Below, piece after piece: positions 8,801 through 17,393 of a stretch of 64,000 nt of DNA (positions are counted from its first letter, which is position 1; each line of letters starts with the position of its first letter). A program made the translations under genes and the position numbers. The notes under the pieces were generated by a model, which worked only from the letters and a program-made list of their open reading frames with translations, was not told the DNA's origin and did no database searches. Source of the stretch: Bacteroidota bacterium. GTDB taxonomy: Bacteria; Bacteroidota; Bacteroidia; Bacteroidales; F082. The DNA lies in the NCBI GenBank assembly GCA_023396415.1, contig JAEWWJ010000114.1:31299-95298 (forward strand). The letters are read 5' to 3'.

Positions 8801-11634
8801 CCTTCACCTTAACGGCCAAAAACAACGGCCCCAGCGCTGCCACCGGAGTGAGTGTAAACGATGTTTTACCCACAGGATATACCTTTGTAAGTGCCACGCC
8901 ATCAGCAGGCACTTGGACTGCACCCAACTGGACCATCGGTAATTTGGCCAATGGAGCCACCGTAACTTTAAACATTGTTGCCACCGTTTTGGCTACCGGA
9001 AGCTATGCCAACACCGCTACAATCAGCGGAACCACATCAGATCCAAATCCTGCCAACAACAGCAGTACCGTTACGCCCGGGCCGGCAGCATCGGCTGATG
9101 TAGCCATTGTGAAATCGGTGAACAACAGCAATCCATCGGTTGGAACAAACGTTATTTTTACCCTCACGGCCACCAACAACGGCCCGAGCAATGCTGCCAA
9201 TGTGGTTGTAAACGACGTTTTGCCCTCAGGATACACTTTTGTAAATGCAAATACCACCTCCGGTAGCTGGGCAGCACCCAATTGGACAATTGGTACTTTA
9301 AACAATGGTGACACAAAAACCCTTACTATAGAAGCTAAGGTGAAGGCAAGCGGTTCATATACCAACACCGCTACCATCACAACCACAACCAACGATCCCA
9401 ATACAGGAAACAACACAAGCAGTGTAACGCCGGGGCCATCAGCCGCTGCCGACCTCAGCGTGACTAAAACTGTGAGTAACGAAACCCCTACGGTAGGCAC
9501 CAACGTAACCTTTACGATTACTGCCACCAATAACGGCCCGAGCGCTGCCACCAATGTGAAGGTAAATGATATTTTGCCTGCAGGATACACTTTTGTAAGT
9601 TTTAGCCCTGTAACCTCCAACTGGACGGCCCCCAACTGGACCATCGGCAATTTGGCCAATGGCGCAAGCGCTACTTTGAACATTGTAGCCAAAGTTAACG
9701 CCGCCGGACCTTATGTTAATACGGCAACCATTTCAGGTACTGAAACCGATCCCAATATGGGAAATAACAGCAATTCAGCCACTTGCGTCCCGGTATCTTC
9801 GGCTGACCTCTCCATCGTTAAAAGTGTTGACAACGCCACTCCTACCGTAGGAAACAACGTTTCATTTACCCTCACAGCATCTAATATCGGTCCCAGCAAC
9901 GCTACCAACGTGAAGGTTGTTGACCTATTACCGGCCGGATATACCTTTGTAAGTGCTACGCAGTCATCAGGTACGTGGGCTTCACCCAACTGGACGATCG
10001 GCAATCTGAATTCGGGAAGCACGGCCACCTTAATTATGGTTGCCAAAGTGAACGTAACAGGGCCTTATGCCAACACAGCCACCATCAGTGGTGATCAAAC
10101 TGACCCCAACACTGACAACAATTCAAGCACCATCACCCCCGGACCGGCAGCTTCTGCTGACCTCGGAGTACTTAAAACTGTTGACGTTACCACTCCAAAA
10201 GTAAACGATACCGTTACCTTCACCATTACTGCCTCCAACAATGGCCTCAGCAATGCCACCCTCGTAAAGGTAACAGACGCTTTACCCGCAGGCTACACCT
10301 TTGTAAGTGCAACGCCTTCAGTAGGAGCGTGGGCTGCACCCGTCTGGACCATTGGCAATTTGGCCAAAGATGCCACTGCCACATTGAAAATTAAAGCCAA
10401 GGTAAAAGCCAACGGCCCTTATGCCAACACAGCTACCATTGAAGGCAATGAAACCGATCCTGTAGATGAGAACAATACTTCAACCGTTACCATCACTCCG
10501 GTAGCTTTGGTAGGCCCGGATGCCATCAATGACAATGCTTCCACCCTTGCCAACAGCCCTGTTGAAATCATTGTGCTATCAAACGATCTAATCGGCGAAG
10601 CAGCCTTGAATCCAACCACTGTTATGCTCATCGCGACAACCGCACCCAATCCATCAACCGTTGGTGTGTTTACTGTTGATCCGGTTACCGGAGTGGTTAC
10701 TTTTACGCCCGCACTCGGCTTCACTGGTGTTGCCTCTATTGACTACCAGGTGTGTGATATGAACAGCCTTTGCGATATCGCTAAAATCACAGTAACAGTT
10801 ATTCAAGGTGCTGATATTCTGTATCCTGCTACCGGTTTTGGAACTTTAGCTTTTGAAGATTTGTGGCCCGGTAAAGGCGACTACGATTTCAATGACCTTG
10901 TTTTGGATTACCAATTCAAAGTGGTGATCAATGCTTACAACAAAGTTGAAAAAGTTACAGGAACCTTCATCATCAAAGCTTTTGGAGCCACTTTTGAAAA
11001 CGGATTCGGATTCCAATTGAGCAACGCCATCAACAGCAGCGATCTTACAGTAACCGGTTACGAACTTAGCGAGAACTTTATTAGCCTCGAAGGAAACGGA
11101 ACGGAATCAGGTCAATCGAAACCTACCATTATTGTGTATGACAACGCCTACAAACAAATGGAACATCCGGGCATTGGAATTGGTGTGAACACCACTCCCG
11201 GCGCACCTTATGTTACTCCTGATACATTGGTGATTAACATCGTGTTAAAACCCAACACTTATTCGATTTCCGATCTCGACATCAGCAACTTCAATCCTTT
11301 CTTGATCGTGAATAAAGTGCGGAGCCATGAAGTACATTTGCCTTATTATCCACCCACTGACCTTGTCAATCCTGCCTTGTTCGGTCAATATGAGGACAAT
11401 AGCAATCCTTCAAGCAACAGATATTATGTTACAGACACCAACTTGCCCTGGGCCATTAACATCTACGAAAAGTTCGATTATCCTCATGAAAAACAAGAGA
11501 TCATTTGGGCTCACCTTAAGTTTGCCGAATGGGCAACAAGCGGCGGCGTTCAGTTCCCCGACTGGTATAAAAACCTTACGGGATATCGCAACCAAAGCTT
11601 GATCTATCAAGTTCCTGCACAACCCAACCCATAA
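5884..11634 (+). CDS. Giant secreted LruC-domain protein with ten DUF11 repeats
   Basis: Protein of 1916 residues. A signal peptide ends near NVSAQ; the ATG at 5923 (M14) is an equally possible start. Order: unique N-terminal domain (about 40-260), one Ig-like module (about 262-360), ten DUF11 repeats of about 118 residues (363-1540), one CshA-like repeat (about 1541-1640), and a C-terminal LruC/DUF4842 domain (about 1645-1916) with GDYDFND near residue 1664. Each DUF11 repeat has the pattern ADL-x-K, TNNGPS, LPxGYTFVS, PNWTIG and DPxxxNN. There is no lipobox and no visible type IX sorting tail. A long stalk carrying the LruC head, probably adhesive, is the natural reading. It is downstream partner of lipoprotein C. 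Confidence 0.9.
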   Translation: MKTKTSIPKKEQKMISRSLLTSLMMVIVLILSGLNVSAQQSFILNLQGQTLSFKEVNRTILVNTGNAGKNQGSIHKYANVITKDGITVYAKMTIKEVQSAFITLFDDDAITGEINRFQPRIGTTSNSSGGFIVYELEFFNTANNASVFVYNYNLTGIDIDGNNSANREYVEVGGYTSYTLNNPTGLTVTTNNATGRTRFTGISYSLNGVTFDNSAAFIANFLNANNKISFALGQTKANDERFYSVQLGVAGGVFSDPVIVNNPLPIAVDDVGTPVNSNTGGTAVNNVLTNDLYNGSAVVPSQVMISLVSPASNAGIVLNTSTGKVTVAPGTPAGDYELIYKICMVAAPSDCDIATVFVKVLAADLSVVKTASSLAPVVGSDITFTITATNNGPSLATDVTVNDVLPNGYTLVSATPSTGTWSAPNWTIGDMEDDASATLTVVATVKASGSYANTASISGTSYDPTSNNNSSTVTPVPVASADLGIAKTASSLTPAVGSNITFTLTATNNGPSAATGVKVVDALPNGYTFVSATTSTGSYTAPNWNIGNLALSGTATLNIVATVNATGTYLNTATISGAQTDPVSGNNTSSITPVPTAATDLAITKTVNNAAPAVGTNVTFTLSVVNNGPSAATGVKVVDALPAGYTYVSNTPSTGTWSGSTWTIGALANGATATLALVATVNATGPYANSATVSGSQTDPTPGNNTGTATTVPVGAADLSITKTVSNASPNAGTNVTFTLTAKNNGPSAATGVTVNDVLPSGYTFVSATPSAGTWTAPNWVIGNLANGATVTLSIVATVKATGNYDNTATITGNQTDPVSTNNSSTATVTPSAVADLEVTKTVNNTTPDVGSTVTFTITAKNIGPSTATGVIVNDVLPAGFSLTGATASVGTWTAPNWTIGSLALNATATLSITATVNAAGPYVNTATITGQQPDPNTANNSSQATCVPVAKADLSITKTVNSSAPVVGTNVTFTLTAKNNGPSAATGVSVNDVLPTGYTFVSATPSAGTWTAPNWTIGNLANGATVTLNIVATVLATGSYANTATISGTTSDPNPANNSSTVTPGPAASADVAIVKSVNNSNPSVGTNVIFTLTATNNGPSNAANVVVNDVLPSGYTFVNANTTSGSWAAPNWTIGTLNNGDTKTLTIEAKVKASGSYTNTATITTTTNDPNTGNNTSSVTPGPSAAADLSVTKTVSNETPTVGTNVTFTITATNNGPSAATNVKVNDILPAGYTFVSFSPVTSNWTAPNWTIGNLANGASATLNIVAKVNAAGPYVNTATISGTETDPNMGNNSNSATCVPVSSADLSIVKSVDNATPTVGNNVSFTLTASNIGPSNATNVKVVDLLPAGYTFVSATQSSGTWASPNWTIGNLNSGSTATLIMVAKVNVTGPYANTATISGDQTDPNTDNNSSTITPGPAASADLGVLKTVDVTTPKVNDTVTFTITASNNGLSNATLVKVTDALPAGYTFVSATPSVGAWAAPVWTIGNLAKDATATLKIKAKVKANGPYANTATIEGNETDPVDENNTSTVTITPVALVGPDAINDNASTLANSPVEIIVLSNDLIGEAALNPTTVMLIATTAPNPSTVGVFTVDPVTGVVTFTPALGFTGVASIDYQVCDMNSLCDIAKITVTVIQGADILYPATGFGTLAFEDLWPGKGDYDFNDLVLDYQFKVVINAYNKVEKVTGTFIIKAFGATFENGFGFQLSNAINSSDLTVTGYELSENFISLEGNGTESGQSKPTIIVYDNAYKQMEHPGIGIGVNTTPGAPYVTPDTLVINIVLKPNTYSISDLDISNFNPFLIVNKVRSHEVHLPYYPPTDLVNPALFGQYEDNSNPSSNRYYVTDTNLPWAINIYEKFDYPHEKQEIIWAHLKFAEWATSGGVQFPDWYKNLTGYRNQSLIYQVPAQPNP
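6970..10500 (+). repeat. Ten tandem repeats of about 354 bp encoding DUF11 modules
   Basis: The coding sequence repeats ten times with a period of about 354 bases. Units 4 (from about 8029) and 6 (from about 8740) are nearly identical at protein level and very close at DNA level, more so than neighbours, which points to recombination or copying within the array. Copy number could differ between strains and could be misassembled. Confidence 0.9.
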
Positions 11635-11645
11635 TTGGTTTTCAA

Positions 11646-11681
11646 AAAAAAGCCGCTTCAAAAAATGAAGCGGCTTTTTTT
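11646..11681. terminator. Bidirectional terminator between convergent genes
   Basis: Perfect 15-bp stem AAAAAAGCCGCTTCA / TGAAGCGGCTTTTTT with a 5-base loop. T-runs on both strands let it end the giant LruC gene and the C69 dipeptidase gene. Confidence 0.9.
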
Positions 11682-11697
11682 ATCCAACATTTTGCTT

Positions 11698-13437
11698 TTA
11701 GTTTGGCATCAAAAATTGATTATCGGTTTGATTGATGAGATTTTTCTTAAAGCCCTCATCATAACCCGGAAATATTGGGGGTTCAGGATAGCCATATGGG
11801 TTTCTTAGAAAACGTCCATATTTTTCTTGTTTCACATTGCCATCCAAATACTTAACAAGCAAAAACTCATTCAGCTCCTTCCATCTTTTCACCGTGTAAT
11901 CGCCCATATTGGCGCTGTAATCGGTTAAAAAAGCTACGGCCATGGCAGGATCGGCTTCGTGGAGCTTGAGGGCTGCTGCATCCACTGCCGGTGTGTAATC
12001 GCGAAATTTATTTTCCAACTCTTGTTGTACTTTTTGAATATCGGGCATCACCCTGTCATAGAAGAGATACGCGAAATGAGCCAAGCGGTTAAACACCCAA
12101 AAAGCGGCATTTTCTTCGTAGGTTAAGATGTCGCCATAACCTTCCGACCAGGTTTGTGGCACCCTTGTGATAGAGCTGTAAAAAGGCACATAAACACTGG
12201 TGCCGGCATCGTCAACACCCATCCAAAAAATTCCACCAATGGCGTTGGGCAGCCAGGAGCGCATTTGTGCAATAAATGAAAAACCGGTTTGTTGGGTTGC
12301 TGTAACCCTTTCGTGAAAATAGTCCTTGTCGTTGTACTTCCATGTCAATGGACGCCAGCGGTATGGCAAACCAAACGGGCCGGCGCCGGCATCTTTCGAC
12401 ATATCGAGCTCAGTTCCTTGCAAATAGTCGCGCTTAAACGACATCAGGTCTTGAGGCGTAAGCTTGCGGTTGGGTTTGATAAACAAAGGCATCCTTTGGA
12501 TGGTTTCTTTGCCTGTAGCATAATCCCAATAGGCATCCATCTCTGCGTTCACATGATTGAACATGCTCCAAACGCGCAATTCGCAAAAGCGCACTGCACT
12601 AAAATCGAGTGGTGCATACACATCGCTGAAGCTGAAATCAGCGTCATTGCCATCGAAAAAACCTTTTTGCCGGGCAAAACTGATCACATCGTGGCTGTAA
12701 ATCACACGAATATCTTCATTTGTCAAATTTTGCCATTGCTGATCGCTCATGCTGGTTTTTCCATCGGACAACGGAAAAGTGGTGATGCGGGCATGGTTGG
12801 CATGGGCCGAAACATAGCCGTCAGGAATACGAACAGCCACCCACACTGCTCCTTTATCCGCGTTGTAGGTCTTTTTAGTTTTTCTATCGGTTTTCAGGCT
12901 TGTTCCTTTTCCAATGATTTCCATGATCCAAACCTCATTTGGATCGCCAATGGAAAACGACTCACCTGAGCTGGCATAACCATATTCGGCAACAAGATTT
13001 GCAATCACCTGAATGGCTTCGCGGGCCGTTTTCGACCGTTGAAGGGCAACAAACATCAAATAGGCATAGTCCATCACGCCGGTGGTATCCGTCAGTTCGG
13101 GCCTCCCACCAAAAGTAGTTTCCCCCATTGCCACTTGGTATTCGTTCATAAAACCCACAGTTTGAAAAGTGTGTGCCACCTGCTGAATTTGTCCCAAAGG
13201 CTTGGCGGTACCGCGATCGTAAATGGTGAGCATACTGCCTTGGGGCCAATCTTTGGCTGGGCTGTAATACAGTTCGCCATAGCGGATGTGCGAATCGGCG
13301 GCGTAACTCACCATGGTAGAGCCATCGGCAGAAGCACCTTTTGTGACCAAATAATTGGTGCATGAGCGGGCATCCGGCACTGCCATAAATAAGATAAAAC
13401 CGGCAGTTAGAAGTGAAAATATGCTTTTTTTCATCAT
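11698..13437 (-). CDS. Exported C69-family dipeptidase (PipD type)
   Basis: 579 residues. The signal peptide ends just before C26, so that after cleavage cysteine becomes the N-terminal residue, the nucleophile of this Ntn-hydrolase family (CTNYLVTKGASADGS). Typical family segments follow: NEYQVAMGETTFGG, SFSIGDPNEVWIMEIIG, and ISARANH-like SAHANHARITTF. The enzyme should split dipeptides in the periplasm or outside. It is convergent with the LruC gene, sharing the terminator. The start at 13437 could equally be the next ATG, three bases later. Confidence 0.92.
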   Translation of the reverse strand: MMKKSIFSLLTAGFILFMAVPDARSCTNYLVTKGASADGSTMVSYAADSHIRYGELYYSPAKDWPQGSMLTIYDRGTAKPLGQIQQVAHTFQTVGFMNEYQVAMGETTFGGRPELTDTTGVMDYAYLMFVALQRSKTAREAIQVIANLVAEYGYASSGESFSIGDPNEVWIMEIIGKGTSLKTDRKTKKTYNADKGAVWVAVRIPDGYVSAHANHARITTFPLSDGKTSMSDQQWQNLTNEDIRVIYSHDVISFARQKGFFDGNDADFSFSDVYAPLDFSAVRFCELRVWSMFNHVNAEMDAYWDYATGKETIQRMPLFIKPNRKLTPQDLMSFKRDYLQGTELDMSKDAGAGPFGLPYRWRPLTWKYNDKDYFHERVTATQQTGFSFIAQMRSWLPNAIGGIFWMGVDDAGTSVYVPFYSSITRVPQTWSEGYGDILTYEENAAFWVFNRLAHFAYLFYDRVMPDIQKVQQELENKFRDYTPAVDAAALKLHEADPAMAVAFLTDYSANMGDYTVKRWKELNEFLLVKYLDGNVKQEKYGRFLRNPYGYPEPPIFPGYDEGFKKNLINQTDNQFLMPN

Positions 13438-13629
13438 AAAAATGGGTTTAAGAATGGATAATCTTTAGATTCGAAACGCTAAAATAATGGAATCTCCGAA
13501 CGCCTACGCCATACAATCAGTTTTCGGCAAAAGTGATAGTTCAACTGGTATCAAAGAAACAGATTGCAAAACGCAATAAAAACTCCTTGCTGCAAAAACA
13601 AAGAACCCACAAAGATGTTATTTCCATCG

Positions 13630-13637
13630 TATCTTTG
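13630..13637 (+). promoter_or_regulatory. Candidate -7 element before the 13704 gene
   Basis: TATCTTTG matches TAnnTTTG, 66 bases before the start at 13704. A clear -33 TTG at the right distance is not seen. Confidence 0.45.
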
Positions 13638-13703
13638 TGCCGCGAAAAAACCTACCATCATATTATAACTATTTATAATTGATTGACTTACTATCTAAAA
13701 TCA

Positions 13704-14204
13704 ATGGATCAACAAAACCTTCTTTTTCTTGCTTTCGGCGTTTTAATCGGACTTGGATTTCTGTTCAGGAGGTGGTATGTGCGTCAACCCAAATCCTACC
13801 AGGTGTCGGAACAGTTTTCGGGTGGATATTTTTTAAGTGTTACCGACCTCAATCCGCGCTCCAACGAGGCCTCGCTCAAACTTCGCCTGACCACGCAACA
13901 CCCCTTTGAATCGCCACCCTGTTTGGCTGTTGAGCTGATAAAAAAAACCGGTGAGTTCGATCGGATCACTTTTCAGGAATTGGGTATCGAAGACCATTTC
14001 GTTCCTATTTTTGGAAAAGACAAAGAATTGGAAATCACTTTTGAGAAACGTGATATGCTCCACCCTATCCGCGACCGCGAGCTTAAACTGAACCGCTTTC
14101 GGCTCACGGTAATGGAAAACAGCAAAGTGTTGATTAAAACACCGGTTTTTATGCTCTCGCAAAAATTTATGCTCATCCCTGTGGAGCGCGGTAAATTTAA
14201 CTAA
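13704..14204 (+). CDS. Membrane-anchored protein of unknown function
   Basis: 166 residues starting MDQQNLLFLAFG. One membrane segment occupies about residues 4-20 and is followed by RRW, so the rest is probably cytoplasmic. The soluble part is beta-rich by pattern and has many charged residues (for example FEKRDMLHPIRDREL). I do not recognise the family. The ATG at 13704 is preferred over a TTG seven codons upstream. It is 33 bases before the AI-2E-family transporter gene and likely in one operon with it. Confidence 0.7.
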   Translation: MDQQNLLFLAFGVLIGLGFLFRRWYVRQPKSYQVSEQFSGGYFLSVTDLNPRSNEASLKLRLTTQHPFESPPCLAVELIKKTGEFDRITFQELGIEDHFVPIFGKDKELEITFEKRDMLHPIRDRELKLNRFRLTVMENSKVLIKTPVFMLSQKFMLIPVERGKFN

Positions 14205-14237
14205 CAACAAAACAACAACTTAGACGCTATAATTAGC

Positions 14238-15278
14238 ATGAAAATTCACGACACGGCCACCACCAACAAGCTGCTGCTGCTTTTGGTAATTCCTCTGGTT
14301 TTTTACATCCTCCAGATTTTCGGATTCATTTTCGCTCCGTTGATGATTGCTTTTTTCATCACTTTGCTGTTCATGCCTATGATTCGGTGGCTTTTGCGAA
14401 AAAAAATTCCGCGCGTTCCCACCATTGGCTTCATCCTTACTTTGGTGGTCGCCGGCATGTCGCTCCTGTTTTACTTGATCAAACTTTCGGGCAAAGAAAT
14501 TATCGAAGGCAAAGACCAACTCTATCTTTTATTGGATACTCGGGTAGGACAAACCATCGCACCTTATGCTCAAATGATTGGCATTAAGACAGATACGTAT
14601 TCAAGCACCATCAAAAGCATCCTTTTTAGCGACCAAGTGAGAGAGGTGCTTTTTGGAAATTTCAACGAAACCATCGTTTTACTTCAACAAACGGCCAGCT
14701 TTTTATTGATGACACTGTTTTTTTTGGTGTTGCTGTTGGCCGGTTCACTCAACTTGGAAGCCATATTAGGCCAAACCCTTTTCAGCAGTAAAACACGTTC
14801 GGTACGCACGTATATGGTGATAGAACGTAGCATTGCCCGTTTTTTGAAAGTCAAATTTTTGATGAGTTTATTCACAGGCATTGGGTTCGGATTGGTGGCT
14901 TGGATTGCCGGCCTCAGTTTTCCGTTGTTTTGGGGATTGCTGGCGTTTTCGCTTAATTTCGTTCAAATGATTGGCTCCATTGTGTCAACGCTTATGGTAG
15001 TAGTGTACGCTTTCATTGAAATCAACCAACCGCAAACCCTGCTTATTTTATCCATTTCCTTCACCATGGTACAAGTTATTTTCGGTTCCATCCTTGAACC
15101 TATTCTCATGGGCAAGTCGTTCAAAATTAACATTATAACCATCCTTGTCATGTTGATGTTTTGGGGATATTTATGGGGCGTTCCCGGTCTGATTCTGTCC
15201 ATTCCGGTTACTGTATTTATCAAAACTATGCTCGAACAATTTGAAAACACCAGAAAAATTGCCCGTTTGATGTCATGA
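14238..15278 (+). CDS. AI-2E family transporter (PerM/TqsA-like permease)
   Basis: 346-residue polytopic membrane protein of the usual length for this family. Paired hydrophobic segments at the N-terminus (about 12-55 and 67-85) precede a soluble stretch, then more membrane segments, with the family pattern GxxLEPxLMG seen as GSILEPILMG and the final GVPGLILSIPVTV. The family name comes from TqsA; substrates vary and include Na+/H+ exchange, so no substrate is proposed. It is the second gene of a probable two-gene operon. Confidence 0.9.
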   Translation: MKIHDTATTNKLLLLLVIPLVFYILQIFGFIFAPLMIAFFITLLFMPMIRWLLRKKIPRVPTIGFILTLVVAGMSLLFYLIKLSGKEIIEGKDQLYLLLDTRVGQTIAPYAQMIGIKTDTYSSTIKSILFSDQVREVLFGNFNETIVLLQQTASFLLMTLFFLVLLLAGSLNLEAILGQTLFSSKTRSVRTYMVIERSIARFLKVKFLMSLFTGIGFGLVAWIAGLSFPLFWGLLAFSLNFVQMIGSIVSTLMVVVYAFIEINQPQTLLILSISFTMVQVIFGSILEPILMGKSFKINIITILVMLMFWGYLWGVPGLILSIPVTVFIKTMLEQFENTRKIARLMS

Positions 15279-15382
15279 TCGTAAATTTTAAGACTATCTT
15301 AAAAAGAGAGAAAAAATCAAAAAGAATACCGATTATTTTGTTGTTCTTCAATCAGTTGAAAGACTAAAACCATTCAAATATA

Positions 15383-15415
15383 TTGGCCACGGTAAGGTAA
15401 TATTTGTTAGTTTTG
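15383..15415 (+). promoter_or_regulatory. Promoter of speA
   Basis: TTG at 15383-15385 and TAGTTTTG at 15408-15415, 22 bases apart, fit the Bacteroidota consensus. The leader would be about 70 bases. Confidence 0.55.
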
Positions 15416-15494
15416 TCCCGTCGGACAGATGAAAAGCAAATCACCGACAGGAGATTTTTTGCAAATTATTCATTTCTAATACCTTATTTGCCTT

Positions 15495-17387
15495 ATGAGA
15501 AAATGGCGTGTTGAAGACTCAGCTGAGTTATACAACATAAACGGCTGGGGAATCAACTACTTTTCCATCAATGATAAAGGAAATGTTATTGTAACACCAC
15601 GCAAAGACGCGGCTGCGGTTGACATGAAAGAGTTGATTGATGAGCTGACATTGCGTGATGTTTCGACACCGGTTTTGGTGCGTTTTCCTGATATTCTTGA
15701 CAGCCGTATTGAGCTTATGGATACCTGTTTCAGGCAGGCTGCCGCCGAATACGAGTTCAAAGCACAAAATTTTATTGTTTATCCCATCAAGGTGAACCAA
15801 ATGCGACCTGTGGTGGAAGAGATTGTTAGTCATGGCAAGAAGTTCAATATAGGCCTCGAGGCCGGATCAAAACCCGAACTGCACGCGGTATTGGCCATCA
15901 ACACCGACAACAACTCGCTTATTATTTGCAACGGTTACAAAGACGAAAGTTATATCGAGCTGGCTCTTTTGGCCCAAAAAATGGGACGCACTGTTTTTAT
16001 TGTAGTAGAGAAACTCAATGAGCTTAAGCTGATTACCCGTGTAGGAAAGCGACTGAAAGTTAAACCCAGCATCGGCATTCGCATTAAATTGGCCAGTTCG
16101 GGAAGCGGAAAATGGGAAGATTCGGGTGGCGACGTCAGTAAATTTGGCCTCACCTCCAGCGAGTTACTCGAAGCCCTCGACTTTTTGGAACGCAACAATA
16201 TGAAGGAAAGCCTTCGTTTGGTTCATTTTCATATTGGTAGCCAGGTCAATAAAATCCGTCGTATCAAGATTGCTTTGCGCGAAGCTGCCCAATTTTATGT
16301 ACAAGTGTATAAGATGGGCTTCCATTTGGATTTTGTTGACGTAGGTGGCGGTTTGGGTGTTGACTATGATGGCACGCGCTCGGCCAACAGCGGCAGCAGT
16401 GTCAATTACAGCATTCAGGAATATGTGAACGATGCCACTTTCGCGATGGTGGATGCCAGCGACAAAAACGAAATTCCGCATCCCAACATCATTACCGAAT
16501 CGGGACGCGCACTCACTGCACACCACTCCGTTTTGATTATTGAAGTACTGGAATCAACCCATTTATCTACTTGGGATGATGATGAGGAGGTGAAAGAAAC
16601 CGACCACGAATTGCTGCACGAGTTGTACAAATCTTGGGAAAACCTCAACCAAACCAAGATGCTCGAAACTTGGCACGACACCCAACAAATTCGCGAAGAG
16701 GCCTTGGATATGTTCAGTTTGGGATTGCTTGATTTGAAAACAAGGGCACAAATTGAACGCTTGTTTTGGTCTATTGCCAAAGAAATTCATCAAATGGCCA
16801 ACGAAATGAAACGTCCACCAGAAGAGTTTCTTAACCTTTCTAAGTTATTGTCTGATAAATACTTCTGTAACTTCTCCTTGTTTCAATCCCTACCCGATTC
16901 ATGGGCCATTGATCAAATTTTCCCGATCATCCCCATACAGCGGCTCGATGAGAAACCCGATCGCTATGCCACCATACAAGATATTACTTGCGACTCTGAT
17001 GGCAAAATTGACAACTTCATTGCCACACGAAATTTCTCGCACCACCTGCCCGTTCATAGCCTAAAAAACAAAGAATCCTACCATCTCGGGGTATTCCTTA
17101 CGGGAGCCTACCAAGAAATTTTGGGCGATTTACACAATCTTTTTGGCGATACCAACGCGGTACACGTGTCGGTAGATGCCAAAGGATACTACATTGACCA
17201 AGTAATTGATGGCGAAACGGTTGCAGAGGTATTAGATTATGTTCAATACAACTCGAAAAAGTTGGTTCGAACGGTTGAAACTTGGGTGATGACCTCAGTA
17301 AAGGCAGGTAAAATTTCGGCTGAAGAAGGTAAGGAATTTCTATCTATCTATCGCTCCGGCCTTTACGGTTACACTTATCTCGAATAA
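15495..17387 (+). CDS. speA: Biosynthetic arginine decarboxylase
   Basis: 630 residues, the normal length for SpeA. It has the PLP-lysine segment YPIKVNQ, the glycine-rich VDVGGGLGVDYDG and the second active-site region characteristic of fold-III decarboxylases. It should convert arginine to agmatine and CO2, the first step of the agmatine route to putrescine and spermidine. No signal peptide, so cytoplasmic. Six bases separate its stop from a PfkB-family kinase gene, so the two are likely cotranscribed; later genes of polyamine synthesis are not nearby. Confidence 0.97.
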   Translation: MRKWRVEDSAELYNINGWGINYFSINDKGNVIVTPRKDAAAVDMKELIDELTLRDVSTPVLVRFPDILDSRIELMDTCFRQAAAEYEFKAQNFIVYPIKVNQMRPVVEEIVSHGKKFNIGLEAGSKPELHAVLAINTDNNSLIICNGYKDESYIELALLAQKMGRTVFIVVEKLNELKLITRVGKRLKVKPSIGIRIKLASSGSGKWEDSGGDVSKFGLTSSELLEALDFLERNNMKESLRLVHFHIGSQVNKIRRIKIALREAAQFYVQVYKMGFHLDFVDVGGGLGVDYDGTRSANSGSSVNYSIQEYVNDATFAMVDASDKNEIPHPNIITESGRALTAHHSVLIIEVLESTHLSTWDDDEEVKETDHELLHELYKSWENLNQTKMLETWHDTQQIREEALDMFSLGLLDLKTRAQIERLFWSIAKEIHQMANEMKRPPEEFLNLSKLLSDKYFCNFSLFQSLPDSWAIDQIFPIIPIQRLDEKPDRYATIQDITCDSDGKIDNFIATRNFSHHLPVHSLKNKESYHLGVFLTGAYQEILGDLHNLFGDTNAVHVSVDAKGYYIDQVIDGETVAEVLDYVQYNSKKLVRTVETWVMTSVKAGKISAEEGKEFLSIYRSGLYGYTYLE

Positions 17388-17393
17388 ATACTA

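Noticed and set aside
7266..10724. Series of long minus-strand open frames within the DUF11 array (up to 229 codons)
   Set aside because: They repeat with the array, are low-complexity (V, L, A, P) and are the antisense of the repeat codon pattern; no start context or family match.
12289..12969. Plus-strand open frame of 226 codons
   Set aside because: Antisense to the C69 dipeptidase, no signal or family features.
15286..15304. TTTTAAGA / TCTTAAAA inverted repeat after the AI-2E-family gene
   Set aside because: Only eight A/T-rich pairs and no T-run after it; weak as a terminator.
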